A stretch of 64,000 bases of DNA from Emticicia sp. BO119 (lineage in GTDB: Bacteria > Bacteroidota > Bacteroidia > Cytophagales > Spirosomataceae). Below the pieces are notes generated by a model. The model did no database searches and had not been told where the DNA came from. It worked only from the letters and a program-made list of their open reading frames with translations. The stretch is from NCBI RefSeq assembly GCF_013912375.1, contig NZ_JACETV010000002.1, positions 434,001-498,000 on the forward strand, in the 5' to 3' direction. The position numbers and the translations under genes are program-made. Below, piece after piece: positions 26,883 to 35,255 of the stretch (positions are counted from its first letter, which is position 1; each line of letters opens with the position of its first letter).

Positions 26883-27926
26883 ATGAAATATCTGATTTGT
26901 CAAGAATTTAGTAATACTACTAATAATCATGCAGGGATTAAACATATGTGCAATTTATTAAAGCTGCATTACCCAGAAGAATATGAAGTAATAGTATTTC
27001 CAGATTTATATATTAGTTTGAAGAAGAATATTTTTATTCGGAAGTTTCAGAGTATATTAATAAAGGAAGTTATTGTTCCTTATAAATATTTGAAAATAGG
27101 TAAATTGTTAAATAACAAATTGGGAATAGGTGATACTATTTATTTATTAGAATATTTTGAACTATTGTTTCCACAATTAATCCTAGCTCAATATCTACGA
27201 AGGAAGAATAGAACCCTAAATATTTTTGGACTAGTGCATCTTGTGCCTAAAAAATTAGAAGACTCTTTTAGTCACTCTGAGATGCAAAAATGGATAAAAC
27301 CACTAAGTAAGATATTAACTTTAGGTACTTCTTTAACTGATTACTTTTCAACAAAACTTAATATTCCTCCTATAAAAATTAGAACCTTGTTCCATTATGT
27401 GGATTTGGAATATTATAAGCCTTTGAAAAGAGAAAAATTTGCTATTCCAAAGATTATAGTTATGGGAAATCAAAAAAGAAATTTTGAGTTATTGAAGGAG
27501 ATAGTAGATGCAAATTTAGACAAAACTTTTATTATTTGTCAAGGGGTAATGGATTTAACTTCTATATTTATAGAATGTTTAAATGTAGAATTGATTGGAT
27601 ATGTAGAAGAAATCGAGTTATTAAAACTTATGCAAAATTCTGATATTTCACTGAATGTAATGGATGACACCATTGGTAGTAATGTCATAACCTCCTCTAT
27701 GGCTGTAGGTTTAGCAATGGTTGTTAGCGATGTTGGTTCAATACGGAATTATTGTAAAAGTGATGGAGCTTTCTATTGCAATAATTATGACTTGAACTCT
27801 TTTACTAAAGCTTTAAATAAGTTATGCACAGACAAAAAGTCATTATATGAATTACAAGAGAAATCATTGGTATATAGTAAAGAACTAAGTATACATAAAT
27901 TACATAACAATTTGTGTGAAATATAA
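26883..27926 (+). CDS. Glycosyltransferase, GT4-like
   Basis: The C-terminal half has the Rossmann features of group 1 (GT-B) glycosyltransferases: KIIVMGNQKRNFELLKEIVD, IELLKLMQNSDISLNVMDDT, and ITSSMAVGLAMVVSDVGSIR, the last being the usual E/S..a.G.pvv.sd.g loop. The N-terminal half is divergent (KYLICQEFSNTTNNHAGIKH). It would add one sugar to the lipid-linked unit at the cytoplasmic face of the membrane. The stop codon is immediately followed by the start of the polymerase gene, so they are coupled. A 255-base spacer without a gene precedes it. Confidence 0.75.
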   Translation: MKYLICQEFSNTTNNHAGIKHMCNLLKLHYPEEYEVIVFPDLYISLKKNIFIRKFQSILIKEVIVPYKYLKIGKLLNNKLGIGDTIYLLEYFELLFPQLILAQYLRRKNRTLNIFGLVHLVPKKLEDSFSHSEMQKWIKPLSKILTLGTSLTDYFSTKLNIPPIKIRTLFHYVDLEYYKPLKREKFAIPKIIVMGNQKRNFELLKEIVDANLDKTFIICQGVMDLTSIFIECLNVELIGYVEEIELLKLMQNSDISLNVMDDTIGSNVITSSMAVGLAMVVSDVGSIRNYCKSDGAFYCNNYDLNSFTKALNKLCTDKKSLYELQEKSLVYSKELSIHKLHNNLCEI

Positions 27927-29078
27927 ATGTCGATAATAGAACACATATTGCTATTTTTCCTTCTTTTTTTATTTTATTTTCTATGGGGAAAATATAGTTC
28001 AAGCAATAAAGATAATGTTAAGTTTTGGTTGCAGGCTGTAAGGCCTATTTTATTGTATGCTCTTATTGTTGGCTCAAGGTATGGATGGGGTCCTGATTAT
28101 ATTTCTTATAAATATAGAATGGAACATGCTTTTAGCGAACCTGATGAACAAATTGGTTTTAGGTGGCTGAATCAATTAATAAATGTGTTAGGATTAAATT
28201 ATGTTGGAGGATATATAGTATATAGTCTTATTTTCGTTATCTGTGCTTTTGTCCTTATTAGGAGTTATGGGAAACAATCAAGATATATGTACGCCTTTTT
28301 TGTTCCTGCAACTTTATTCTTTGTTAGCGCAGCTATTAGACAAGGTATTGCATTAAGTTTTCTTTTTTTGGCGATTTATTTTTTCCATCAAAAGAAATGG
28401 ATTCAGACATTTTTGATGATTTTAATTGGGATCTCAATCCATACAGCTACTCTAATACCTGTTGCTTTTATATGTATAATTTATTTGTTTTTTAGAAAAA
28501 AATTGTTTGACTGGAGAATAACTATCCCATTGTATATTTATTTATCTTTTTTCTTTGACGGTAGTTCGATAGGATTTATTGCAAGTTATTTCAAATATTT
28601 TTCATTAGACAATAAATTTCAAAATTATATTAATGAGGCTGACCGATGGTTTGGTGTAGAAGGTGCAGAAAGCAAATATGCTCAAAGTACATTTGCCTTA
28701 ATAACATCCTCATTATTTTACATCTCCTTCATATATTTAGGATATAGATCTTTAAAATTAAAACCAAATGAGAAGATAATTTATATTTATAACACTGTCG
28801 TCTTTGGAGTATTATTGTATAGAACTGTTTTTTTGTATGAAATATTAAGACGATTTGCAGAACCCTTAGTTTTGTTATATTTTATATCTATAAGCTATAT
28901 TATTTATGTTTATGAAGGAAATAAAAGATATAATTTAATTAAAAATGGTATTAGCAAGGTGTCTATAGATTATAGAGTTTATTTGGTTGGGTTACTCTTA
29001 ATAGTAATATATCATATTCTTTACTGGGGGAGATTTATTTTTCTTAATCCTGGGGCTAAATTCTTTTGGAATAATTAA
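27927..29078 (+). CDS. EpsG/Wzy-type polysaccharide polymerase
   Basis: A membrane protein of 383 residues with about ten hydrophobic helices. The segment YALIVGSRYGWGPDYISYKY is the EpsG-family signature (R...G.D...Y), and FFVSAAIRQGIALSFLFLAI with GISIHTATLIPV carries the RQ and H..... motifs of this family. It would polymerise repeat units in the periplasm, paired with the flippase and the Wzc-like protein. It is the only clear polymerase inside the operon; a second Wzy_C protein lies at the right window edge. Confidence 0.82.
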   Translation: MSIIEHILLFFLLFLFYFLWGKYSSSNKDNVKFWLQAVRPILLYALIVGSRYGWGPDYISYKYRMEHAFSEPDEQIGFRWLNQLINVLGLNYVGGYIVYSLIFVICAFVLIRSYGKQSRYMYAFFVPATLFFVSAAIRQGIALSFLFLAIYFFHQKKWIQTFLMILIGISIHTATLIPVAFICIIYLFFRKKLFDWRITIPLYIYLSFFFDGSSIGFIASYFKYFSLDNKFQNYINEADRWFGVEGAESKYAQSTFALITSSLFYISFIYLGYRSLKLKPNEKIIYIYNTVVFGVLLYRTVFLYEILRRFAEPLVLLYFISISYIIYVYEGNKRYNLIKNGISKVSIDYRVYLVGLLLIVIYHILYWGRFIFLNPGAKFFWNN

Positions 29079-29097
29079 TTTTCAATAAAAATTGTTT

Positions 29098-29664
29098 ATG
29101 ATTCAAGATAAGAAACAACTGCTATTATGCTTGGAATATGAAAAGATTTTATATTCAAAATATATGTTTCAAACAAAATCAAGATATTTCTTATCGAGGT
29201 TAAAAAGAGAACCAATAAGAATGATTCATATCTTTTTAAGATTATCTCGAAAAGCAGATTTCTATAATGTGCGAAAACAAAAATTTGGTAACCCTTTTTA
29301 CAAGGCACTATATCTATATTATATAACTAAGAAAAATTATTTAGGTGAAAAGTTAGGGCTTGAAATAGAAACAATAAATACTAGAGAAGGACTAATGATT
29401 TATCATTATAATAATGTTATAAATGGGGGTAGTATAATTGGTCAAAATTGCCATTTACATGGTAATAACTGTATTGGGAATGATGGCAAAAGCAATAAAT
29501 GTCCCATAATTGGAGATAATGTAATTTTAGGAGTGGGAGCAAAGGTAATAGGAGATATATATATTGCTAATAACATAATAATTGCTGCAGGTGCTATTGT
29601 TGTTCATTCTTTTGAAGAAGAAGGAATTACGATAGGGGGTATTCCAGCAAAAAAAATAAAATGA
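29098..29664 (+). CDS. Serine acetyltransferase-like hexapeptide transferase
   Basis: A left-handed beta-helix acetyltransferase. The hexapeptide repeats are seen in the second half: GGSIIGQNCHLHGNNCIGND, then PIIGDNVILGVGAKVIGDIY, then AAGAIVVHSFEEEGITIGGI, ending with the PAKKIK motif. The N-terminal helical part resembles serine O-acetyltransferases, but the polysaccharide context suggests O-acetylation of a sugar. The ATG at 29098 is preferred to a TTG two codons upstream. It precedes the UDP-galactopyranose mutase gene by 20 bases. Confidence 0.8.
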   Translation: MIQDKKQLLLCLEYEKILYSKYMFQTKSRYFLSRLKREPIRMIHIFLRLSRKADFYNVRKQKFGNPFYKALYLYYITKKNYLGEKLGLEIETINTREGLMIYHYNNVINGGSIIGQNCHLHGNNCIGNDGKSNKCPIIGDNVILGVGAKVIGDIYIANNIIIAAGAIVVHSFEEEGITIGGIPAKKIK

Positions 29665-29684
29665 TATAATATAAATATAAAACG

Positions 29685-30779
29685 ATGGAATATGATTACT
29701 TGATAGTTGGAGCAGGCCTATTTGGTGCGGTCTTCGCACATGAAGCTACAAAAAGAGGTAAAATTTGTCTTGTGATTGATAAAAGAGACCATATTGGGGG
29801 TAATTGTTATACTGAAACAATAGAAGGTATTAACGTCCACAAGTACGGACCACATATCTTTCACACTAACAATAAAGAAGTGTGGGATTATGTAAATGCT
29901 CTAGTAGAATTTAATCGTTATACGTATTCGCCGGTAGCCAATTATAAGGGGAAATTATTTAATTTACCTTTTAATATGAATACTTTCTACCAACTATGGG
30001 GTGTTAAAACACCTGAAGAAGCCAAGGCCAAAATTGATGAACAGAGAAAGGAATTTTCCTATATCAATGAGCCCAAGAATTTAGAAGAGCAAGCTTTGGT
30101 ATTAGGAGGTAGAGATATTTATGAAAAATTAATCAAAGGATATACAGAAAAGCAATGGGGACGCCCTGCAGCAGAAATTCCGGCTTTTATCATCAAAAGG
30201 TTACCATTTCGCTTCACCTTTGATAATAATTATTTCAATGATAGATATCAGGGCATACCTATTGGTGGTTATACTAAACTGTTTGATAAATTATTAGAAA
30301 GATGTGAAGTTAGATTGAATACAAATTATTTTAATTCACAATCTGAATTAGATGCATTGGCTGCTAAGGTTGTCTATACTGGGCCAATTGATTTATTTTA
30401 TAATTACCAATTTGGTGCTTTGGACTACAGGAGCTTGTGGTTTGAACACGAATTGCTAAATATAGATAATTATCAAGGAAATGCCGGCGTAAACTATACT
30501 GAGGCACAAGTACCATATACCCGGATTGTCGAACATAAACATTTTGAATATGGTGTTCAACCCAAAACATTTATTAGTCGAGAGTATTCCAAAGAATGGC
30601 AACGTGGTGATGAGCCTTATTATCCGATTAATGATGATAGAAATAATAAAAGATATAATAAATATAAAGAACTTGTCGAGAAAGAGTCAAAATACATATT
30701 TGGTGGAAGGTTAGCAGAATATAAATATTACGATATGCATCATATAATTGAGAATGTATTAAAACTGTTTAAAAAATGA
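29685..30779 (+). CDS. glf: UDP-galactopyranose mutase
   Basis: It converts UDP-galactopyranose to UDP-galactofuranose in the cytoplasm, an FAD-dependent reaction. The FAD-binding start YLIVGAGLFGAVFAHEA, the NCYTETIEGINVHKYGPHIF block (active-site region, about 40-59), the KGYTEKQWGRP motif and the late RIVEHKHFEYG segment are all as in the family. The length of 364 residues is normal. Its presence implies galactofuranose in the polysaccharide. The stop overlaps the start of the next gene (ATGA), so translation is coupled. Confidence 0.95.
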   Translation: MEYDYLIVGAGLFGAVFAHEATKRGKICLVIDKRDHIGGNCYTETIEGINVHKYGPHIFHTNNKEVWDYVNALVEFNRYTYSPVANYKGKLFNLPFNMNTFYQLWGVKTPEEAKAKIDEQRKEFSYINEPKNLEEQALVLGGRDIYEKLIKGYTEKQWGRPAAEIPAFIIKRLPFRFTFDNNYFNDRYQGIPIGGYTKLFDKLLERCEVRLNTNYFNSQSELDALAAKVVYTGPIDLFYNYQFGALDYRSLWFEHELLNIDNYQGNAGVNYTEAQVPYTRIVEHKHFEYGVQPKTFISREYSKEWQRGDEPYYPINDDRNNKRYNKYKELVEKESKYIFGGRLAEYKYYDMHHIIENVLKLFKK

Positions 30780-31552
30780 AAAAAGTAATGATTTATATAG
30801 CTACACATAAGCCATGTGTGAATTATTTGTACGAAAATGGGTATCATCTATTACATTCTGGGGCGGAAAAATCATCCTATAAAATTAATGAAGGATTTAA
30901 GGATAATTCAGGAGACAATATTTCAGCAATGAATCCTCTATTTTGTGAGTTAACAGGACTGTATTGGATGTGGAAAAATGGAGAAGAATGTGACTATACT
31001 GGTTTAGTGCATTATAGAAGATTTCTTGGGCGACGGAGATATGCATTAAATATTAAAAAAAATATCTTAGATGAAAAGCAGATAATAAACTTATTGAATA
31101 AATATGATGCTATTTTACCAAATTACGTACGAAGATCCAACATTAATGGATATTTTGAAGATTATTCCAAAATCCGAGAACAACGCTCATATGTATTAAT
31201 AAGAAATGCTATTATAAAGGTTTGCCCTAATTATATATCAGCTTTTGAAGCAGTATTTACTTCTCCTAAAATGTTTTTTGGAAATATAATCATAACAAAA
31301 AAAGGAATACTTGATAAATATGCACAATGGCTATTTAATTTGGAGACTCAGATAGTTAAAGATATTGAGAATAATAATGATATAGTGCAGCCGAGAGAAT
31401 TAGGATATCTTTCAGAATGGATGCTTAATATTTATTTTAAATATCATGAAGAATATAATTTGATACATAAACCTATATTTTTTACTGAAAAGAAAAATAA
31501 TATAATATATATATTAAAAATATTATTTGAGAGGATAGGGATTTTGAGTTAA
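30776..31552 (+). CDS. DUF4422 family capsular glycosyltransferase
   Basis: A 258-residue protein with the DUF4422 hallmarks: MIYIATHKPC at the start, then NPLFCELTGLYWMWKNGEEC, then YTGLVHYRRFLG. It also has the C-terminal FFGNIIITKKGILDKYAQWL and GYLSEWMLNIYFKY blocks. These proteins are regarded as glycosyltransferases of capsule clusters. Directly after glf, it could be the galactofuranosyltransferase, but that is only inference from position. Its start overlaps the glf stop by four bases. Confidence 0.82.
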   Translation: MKKVMIYIATHKPCVNYLYENGYHLLHSGAEKSSYKINEGFKDNSGDNISAMNPLFCELTGLYWMWKNGEECDYTGLVHYRRFLGRRRYALNIKKNILDEKQIINLLNKYDAILPNYVRRSNINGYFEDYSKIREQRSYVLIRNAIIKVCPNYISAFEAVFTSPKMFFGNIIITKKGILDKYAQWLFNLETQIVKDIENNNDIVQPRELGYLSEWMLNIYFKYHEEYNLIHKPIFFTEKKNNIIYILKILFERIGILS

Positions 31553-31569
31553 AATCAATCTATTATTAA

Positions 31570-32616
31570 ATGACAATTCCTAAAGTAAGTATAATAGTAC
31601 CGGTTTACAACGTTGAAAAATACCTTCCACGTTGTATAGAATCATTGATGAGTCAAACTCTCCAAGAAATTGAAATTATATTAGTAGATGATGGATCACC
31701 TGACAACAGCCCAAAATTATGCGATGAATATACAGAAAAGGATTATCGTGTAAAAGTAATTCATAAAAAGAATGGAGGTTTAGGCTTTGCCCGTAATAGT
31801 GGTATTGATATAGCAACTGGTGAATTTCTTGCCTTTGTTGATTCTGATGATTATGTTGCTACTTCGATGTTTAGGGAACTGTATAATACTGCGAAAAAAT
31901 ACAATCTAGATACTGTTTATTGCGGATATAATAGAATCGATAATAAATTGAGAATTCAGCCCATAAAGGATGTGCAAGCATTGAAAGTTATTGAATCTCA
32001 AGATGATATACAGGAAGTTTTATTGGATATGATTGGGACAGAACCCAATAGCCCAATAGACCGTAAATACGAGATGTCTGTATGGCATGCTATCTATGCC
32101 CGATCTATAGTTAAGGAGCACCATGTAATATTCCCATCTGAAAGAGAATTTATATCGGAAGACATTATTTTTCATATGGACTATCTTCAAAAGGCGAAGA
32201 GAATAGCATTTCTTCCAGAATCGTTGTATTACTATTGTTCAAATGAGTCTTCTCTTACAACTTCATATCGTTCAGATCGCTTCTCCAAAAATAAAGTTTT
32301 ATACAAAGAAATTTGTCGAAAATTGTCTTTAATAAGCGAAAAGAAAGAGTACCAATTGAGAGCAGGTAGGTTATTCATTGGATATACTAGATTTGTTCTT
32401 TTTTCTATAGGACAGCAAAGTATTTCTAGCTCAGAGAAAAAAAAGATAATTAAAGCTATTTGTAAGGATAATATTTGGAACGAGTTATTTGAATATTACC
32501 CCTACAAAGAGTTACCATTTAAATATGGTTTTATCTTAGAGTGCATTAAACGTCATTGGATAAACTTAATCTTAATAATTATATCATTGGAGAATCTTAT
32601 CAGAAAAAAGAAGTAA
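31570..32616 (+). CDS. Family 2 glycosyltransferase
   Basis: The GT-A N-terminus VSIIVPVYNVEKYLPRCIES, then IEIILVDDGSPDNSPKLCDE, then KNGGLGFARNSGI and LAFVDSDDYV (the DxD metal site) are textbook GT2 motifs. The length of 348 residues includes a C-terminal region with SEDIIFHMDYLQKAKRI. It would add a sugar to the repeat unit at the membrane. The IS1-family element is inserted only 13 bases after its stop codon, so downstream genes may depend on read-through or on another promoter. Confidence 0.9.
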   Translation: MTIPKVSIIVPVYNVEKYLPRCIESLMSQTLQEIEIILVDDGSPDNSPKLCDEYTEKDYRVKVIHKKNGGLGFARNSGIDIATGEFLAFVDSDDYVATSMFRELYNTAKKYNLDTVYCGYNRIDNKLRIQPIKDVQALKVIESQDDIQEVLLDMIGTEPNSPIDRKYEMSVWHAIYARSIVKEHHVIFPSEREFISEDIIFHMDYLQKAKRIAFLPESLYYYCSNESSLTTSYRSDRFSKNKVLYKEICRKLSLISEKKEYQLRAGRLFIGYTRFVLFSIGQQSISSSEKKKIIKAICKDNIWNELFEYYPYKELPFKYGFILECIKRHWINLILIIISLENLIRKKK

Positions 32617-32775
32617 CATTTCAATGATTGGTTATGTTCTTAAATGTATGATGGCATTTTGTTGAAATAGAAAATGAATATTTTCATTAAAAACCATTGA
32701 ATAGTTAGCTTCTTTGAAAACTTGGTAGTGCGACGATGAAATCTGGCTATTTTAGAGCGGATAAGAGTATTGACC

Positions 32776-32794
32776 CCCGCTTCGGCGGTCCGAT
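32776..32794 (+). repeat. 19-bp hairpin element, copy 3 (transposase C-terminal part)
   Basis: CCCGCTTCGGCGGTCCGAT, with stem CCGC/GCGG closed by a TTCG tetraloop. Removing it rejoins the codons of KNIE and VNTLIRS. Confidence 0.85.
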
Positions 32795-33189
32795 TCAATA
32801 TTCTTTGTAAACTTTTTACCAATTAAATGCTTGGAATATGGTAAAACCTCTCTGAATGCTTGAAATTTATCAGTACAATAAAAACCTACTTCAATATGAA
32901 GGTTTTTAATCTGTACCATTAAACTTTGTAATTGCTTTCGATTACGTTTACCCATTGTTACCGCTAAAATTTCTTTTGTTTCGGGTGCATAAGCATAGAA
33001 TATCCAAACTTTTTTACGCTTTTTGCTTACAAAAGAGAACATTTCATCAATTTCGATACACTCATAATACTTTTGCTGGGGAGAAATCTGTACTTTTTTC
33101 CCTTCTGAAAGTATAAGATTTAAAGTGGTTTGAGGGCTTATGCCATATATCTTATAACAGTCTCGAATGCCACTACCATGAAGCAAAGA

Positions 33190-33208
33190 ACCGCTTCGGC
33201 GGTCCGAT
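33190..33208 (+). repeat. 19-bp hairpin element, copy 2 (transposase middle)
   Basis: ACCGCTTCGGCGGTCCGAT, stem ACCGC/GCGGT with a TTCG tetraloop. Removing it rejoins FQVK and SLLHGSG. Confidence 0.88.
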
Positions 33209-33258
33209 TTTTACTTGAAATTTTACCAATGGATTTGCTCCTTGATAGAGATATTCCC

Positions 33259-33277
33259 ACCGCGTCGGCGGTCCTAT
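33259..33277 (+). repeat. 19-bp hairpin element, copy 1 (transposase N-terminal part)
   Basis: ACCGCGTCGGCGGTCCTAT, the same stem with loop GTCG in place of TTCG. Removing it rejoins GKQF and REYLYQGANP. Confidence 0.85.
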
Positions 33278-33686
33278 GAAATTGTTTACCACAGGTATTG
33301 CATAAAAAATTTTGCCGCCCTGTGGTTTTGATGCCATTTTTGACGACTTTTGTAGAATGGCAATGAGGGCAGTTTACTTTGATATTTATTAGACACATTT
33401 ACCAAAGTTACACCTCATTGCTTCTCTTCTCAAAAATCATCATACATTTCAGTACAATACCCAATGATTATTATTATAAAAATTAAGAGTCTTTGTTATA
33501 TTTAGTATAGTAATAGATATATATCTTAAAATAATTAGCCACTTATTTTGAATTGTAAAACTGAATTTAGAAGATTATGATGAAAAAATGCGGTTAAGAG
33601 AGATTAATATAAAATCAGTTTAAAACATTTTATTTTATTTTCTTAATAGAATCTAAATAGAAGATTATCCATAATAAAAGACTCAT

Positions 33687-34178
33687 ATGTATAATGCTAT
33701 AAAGCTTTATAAAATTGCCAGGTTTTTATATCTTAAAAAGATACCTTTTATTCCAAAGTTAATTACACTTATAATTTTTATTGTTTACAGCTCAAAAATT
33801 TCTTATAAAACAAAAATTGGTAAAGGAACCTTCCTTGTGTATGGAGGCATAGGAGTTCTAATAAATGAAAGTGCTGAAATTGGAGAAAATTGTAGTATAG
33901 GAGTAAATTCAATGATTGTGGGTAAAAGCCCATATAGAAATGCGCCGAAAATTGGCAATAGAGTGTTTATTGGTCCGGGGAGTGTAATTGTTGGGCCAGT
34001 AGTAATTGAAGATAATGTGGTTATAGCTCCGAATTCAGTTGTTACAAAAAGTGTAGCTAAGGACTTAATTGTAGCTGGAAATCCTGCTAAAATAATAGGA
34101 AATATCAATGAGTTAGATTATGATATTTTCAAAAATGAAACTTTTAAAGAAGGTTATGCAGATTATTTAAAATTATAG
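33687..34178 (+). CDS. Serine acetyltransferase-like hexapeptide transferase
   Basis: A 163-residue left-handed beta-helix protein. It has hexapeptide repeats from GKGTFLVYGGIGVLINESAE through NCSIGVNSMIVGKSPYRNAP, IGNRVFIGPGSVIVGPVVIE and DNVVIAPNSVVTKSV, ending with VAGNPAKIIG. It probably O-acetylates a sugar of the repeat unit, or makes a CysE-like product used there. It is the first gene after the IS1 element. The roughly 225 bases before it show no clear promoter. Confidence 0.82.
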   Translation: MYNAIKLYKIARFLYLKKIPFIPKLITLIIFIVYSSKISYKTKIGKGTFLVYGGIGVLINESAEIGENCSIGVNSMIVGKSPYRNAPKIGNRVFIGPGSVIVGPVVIEDNVVIAPNSVVTKSVAKDLIVAGNPAKIIGNINELDYDIFKNETFKEGYADYLKL

Positions 34179-34187
34179 ATTTAATAA

Positions 34188-35255
34188 ATGAAGATTATAA
34201 TTACCGCTCCAAGTTTAGATCCAAGTATTAATGTCAGTGGAGTATCATCTGTTACAAGTTTCATTATCGATAACAATAAGAATAACAAATATATACATAT
34301 TGAGTTAGGTAAGCGAGATAATGAAAGAAGAAGCATTAAGTGGTTTATAAGAATATTATCTTCGTTTTGGTCATTTTCATATTTAAGCCTAACAAAAAGA
34401 ATTGATATTATACATTTTAATTATGCGTTAAGTAAACCGTCTATTATTAGAGATACTCCATTTATATTTTTTGCAAGACTAATTAAATGTAAAATGGTTA
34501 TGCATTTCCATGGTGGAGAGTTTTTGATGCATGAATCACCTCCTAAATGGATAAATGTTTGTTTAAAATATATTTTTTCTGGAAATGAAGTTAAAATAGT
34601 ATTGAGTGATTTAGAAAAAGAAATTATTGAGAATAAGTTTAAAGGAAATAATTTAAAGGTTCTATCGAATTGTGTTGATTTGCAAGAAGCGGAAGAATTA
34701 ACTAAGCAGACAAATCACACCAAGGTAATCAAAATTTTGTTTTTGGGGCGAATTACACTTAGTAAAGGTATAGAAACTATAATTGAAGCAATAAAAATCA
34801 TTAAGGCAAAAGAAATTCCAATTATATTTATATGTGCGGGAAAAGGGCCGGAAGAGGTGTATTTTATCGAACAAATGTCTAAAATACTAGGCAGTAGCTT
34901 TGAATATAGAGGGGTCTTAAAAGGGAGAGATAAAGTAAATGTTTTTAAAGAAACAGACATATTTCTTCTTCCTTCGCTGTTTGGCGAAGGATTGCCTATG
35001 GCGCTTTTAGAAGCTATGTCTTTCGGATTAGTTCCGATTGTAACAAATGATGGTTCGATGAAGTTTGTTGTGGCAAACGAAATGAATGGATTTATTATTG
35101 GAAAAGGAAATTATAATGAGTTAGTTAGAAAAATAATAGAGCTTAATCAAAAACGAGATAAGCTTTTAACGCTCGGTAACAGTGCAAAAAAGTATATTTT
35201 CCAAAACTTTAATCCAGAAGATTACATTAAAAAACTCAACGAATTTTATGAATAA
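34188..35255 (+). CDS. Glycosyltransferase family 4
   Basis: A GT-B enzyme of 355 residues. The C-terminal half has KILFLGRITLSKGIETIIEA, then IIFICAGKGPEEVYFIEQMS, FKETDIFLLPSLFGEGLPMA and LLEAMSFGLVPIVTNDGSMK, which is the EGLP..LLEAMA donor-binding block of GT4. The N-terminal half has MVMHFHGGEFLM, the usual acceptor-side HGG. It would extend the lipid-linked oligosaccharide at the inner membrane. The last eight bases overlap the start of the epimerase gene. Confidence 0.9.
   Translation: MKIIITAPSLDPSINVSGVSSVTSFIIDNNKNNKYIHIELGKRDNERRSIKWFIRILSSFWSFSYLSLTKRIDIIHFNYALSKPSIIRDTPFIFFARLIKCKMVMHFHGGEFLMHESPPKWINVCLKYIFSGNEVKIVLSDLEKEIIENKFKGNNLKVLSNCVDLQEAEELTKQTNHTKVIKILFLGRITLSKGIETIIEAIKIIKAKEIPIIFICAGKGPEEVYFIEQMSKILGSSFEYRGVLKGRDKVNVFKETDIFLLPSLFGEGLPMALLEAMSFGLVPIVTNDGSMKFVVANEMNGFIIGKGNYNELVRKIIELNQKRDKLLTLGNSAKKYIFQNFNPEDYIKKLNEFYE

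Larger units (their letters stand above)
32640..33398 (-). pseudogene. IS1 transposase interrupted by three 19-bp hairpin insertions
   Basis: The N-terminal part has the zinc-finger start VNCPHCHSTKVVKNGIKTTG then FLCNTCGKQF. The middle has HGSGIRDCYKIYGISPQTTL and the catalytic region ECIEIDEMFSFVSKKRKKVW, and the end has NTLIRSKIARFHRRTTKFSK. The frame shifts three times. Taking out one 19-mer at each break joins the frames as QF-REYLYQGANP, QVK-SLLHGSG and NIE-VNTLIRS, giving a continuous ORF of 233 residues, the normal size of an IS1 transposase. As the DNA stands, normal translation cannot make a full protein. Confidence 0.9.
32630..33461 (-). mobile_element. IS1-family insertion sequence
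   Basis: The ends are imperfect inverted repeats (ggttatgttcttaaatgtat at the left; the right end read inward is gg.tattgtactgaaatgtat with one gap). An 8-bp direct repeat caatgatt stands outside both ends (32622-32629 and 33462-33469), a target duplication of the right size for IS1. The 832-bp length is close to that of an IS1 element once the three 19-bp insertions are counted. It splits the polysaccharide operon between a GT2 gene and an acetyltransferase gene. Confidence 0.88.

Noticed and set aside
33803-34108. Minus-strand 101-codon open frame opposite the acetyltransferase
   Set aside because: It is a shadow of hexapeptide repeats; the plus-strand product is a complete family member.
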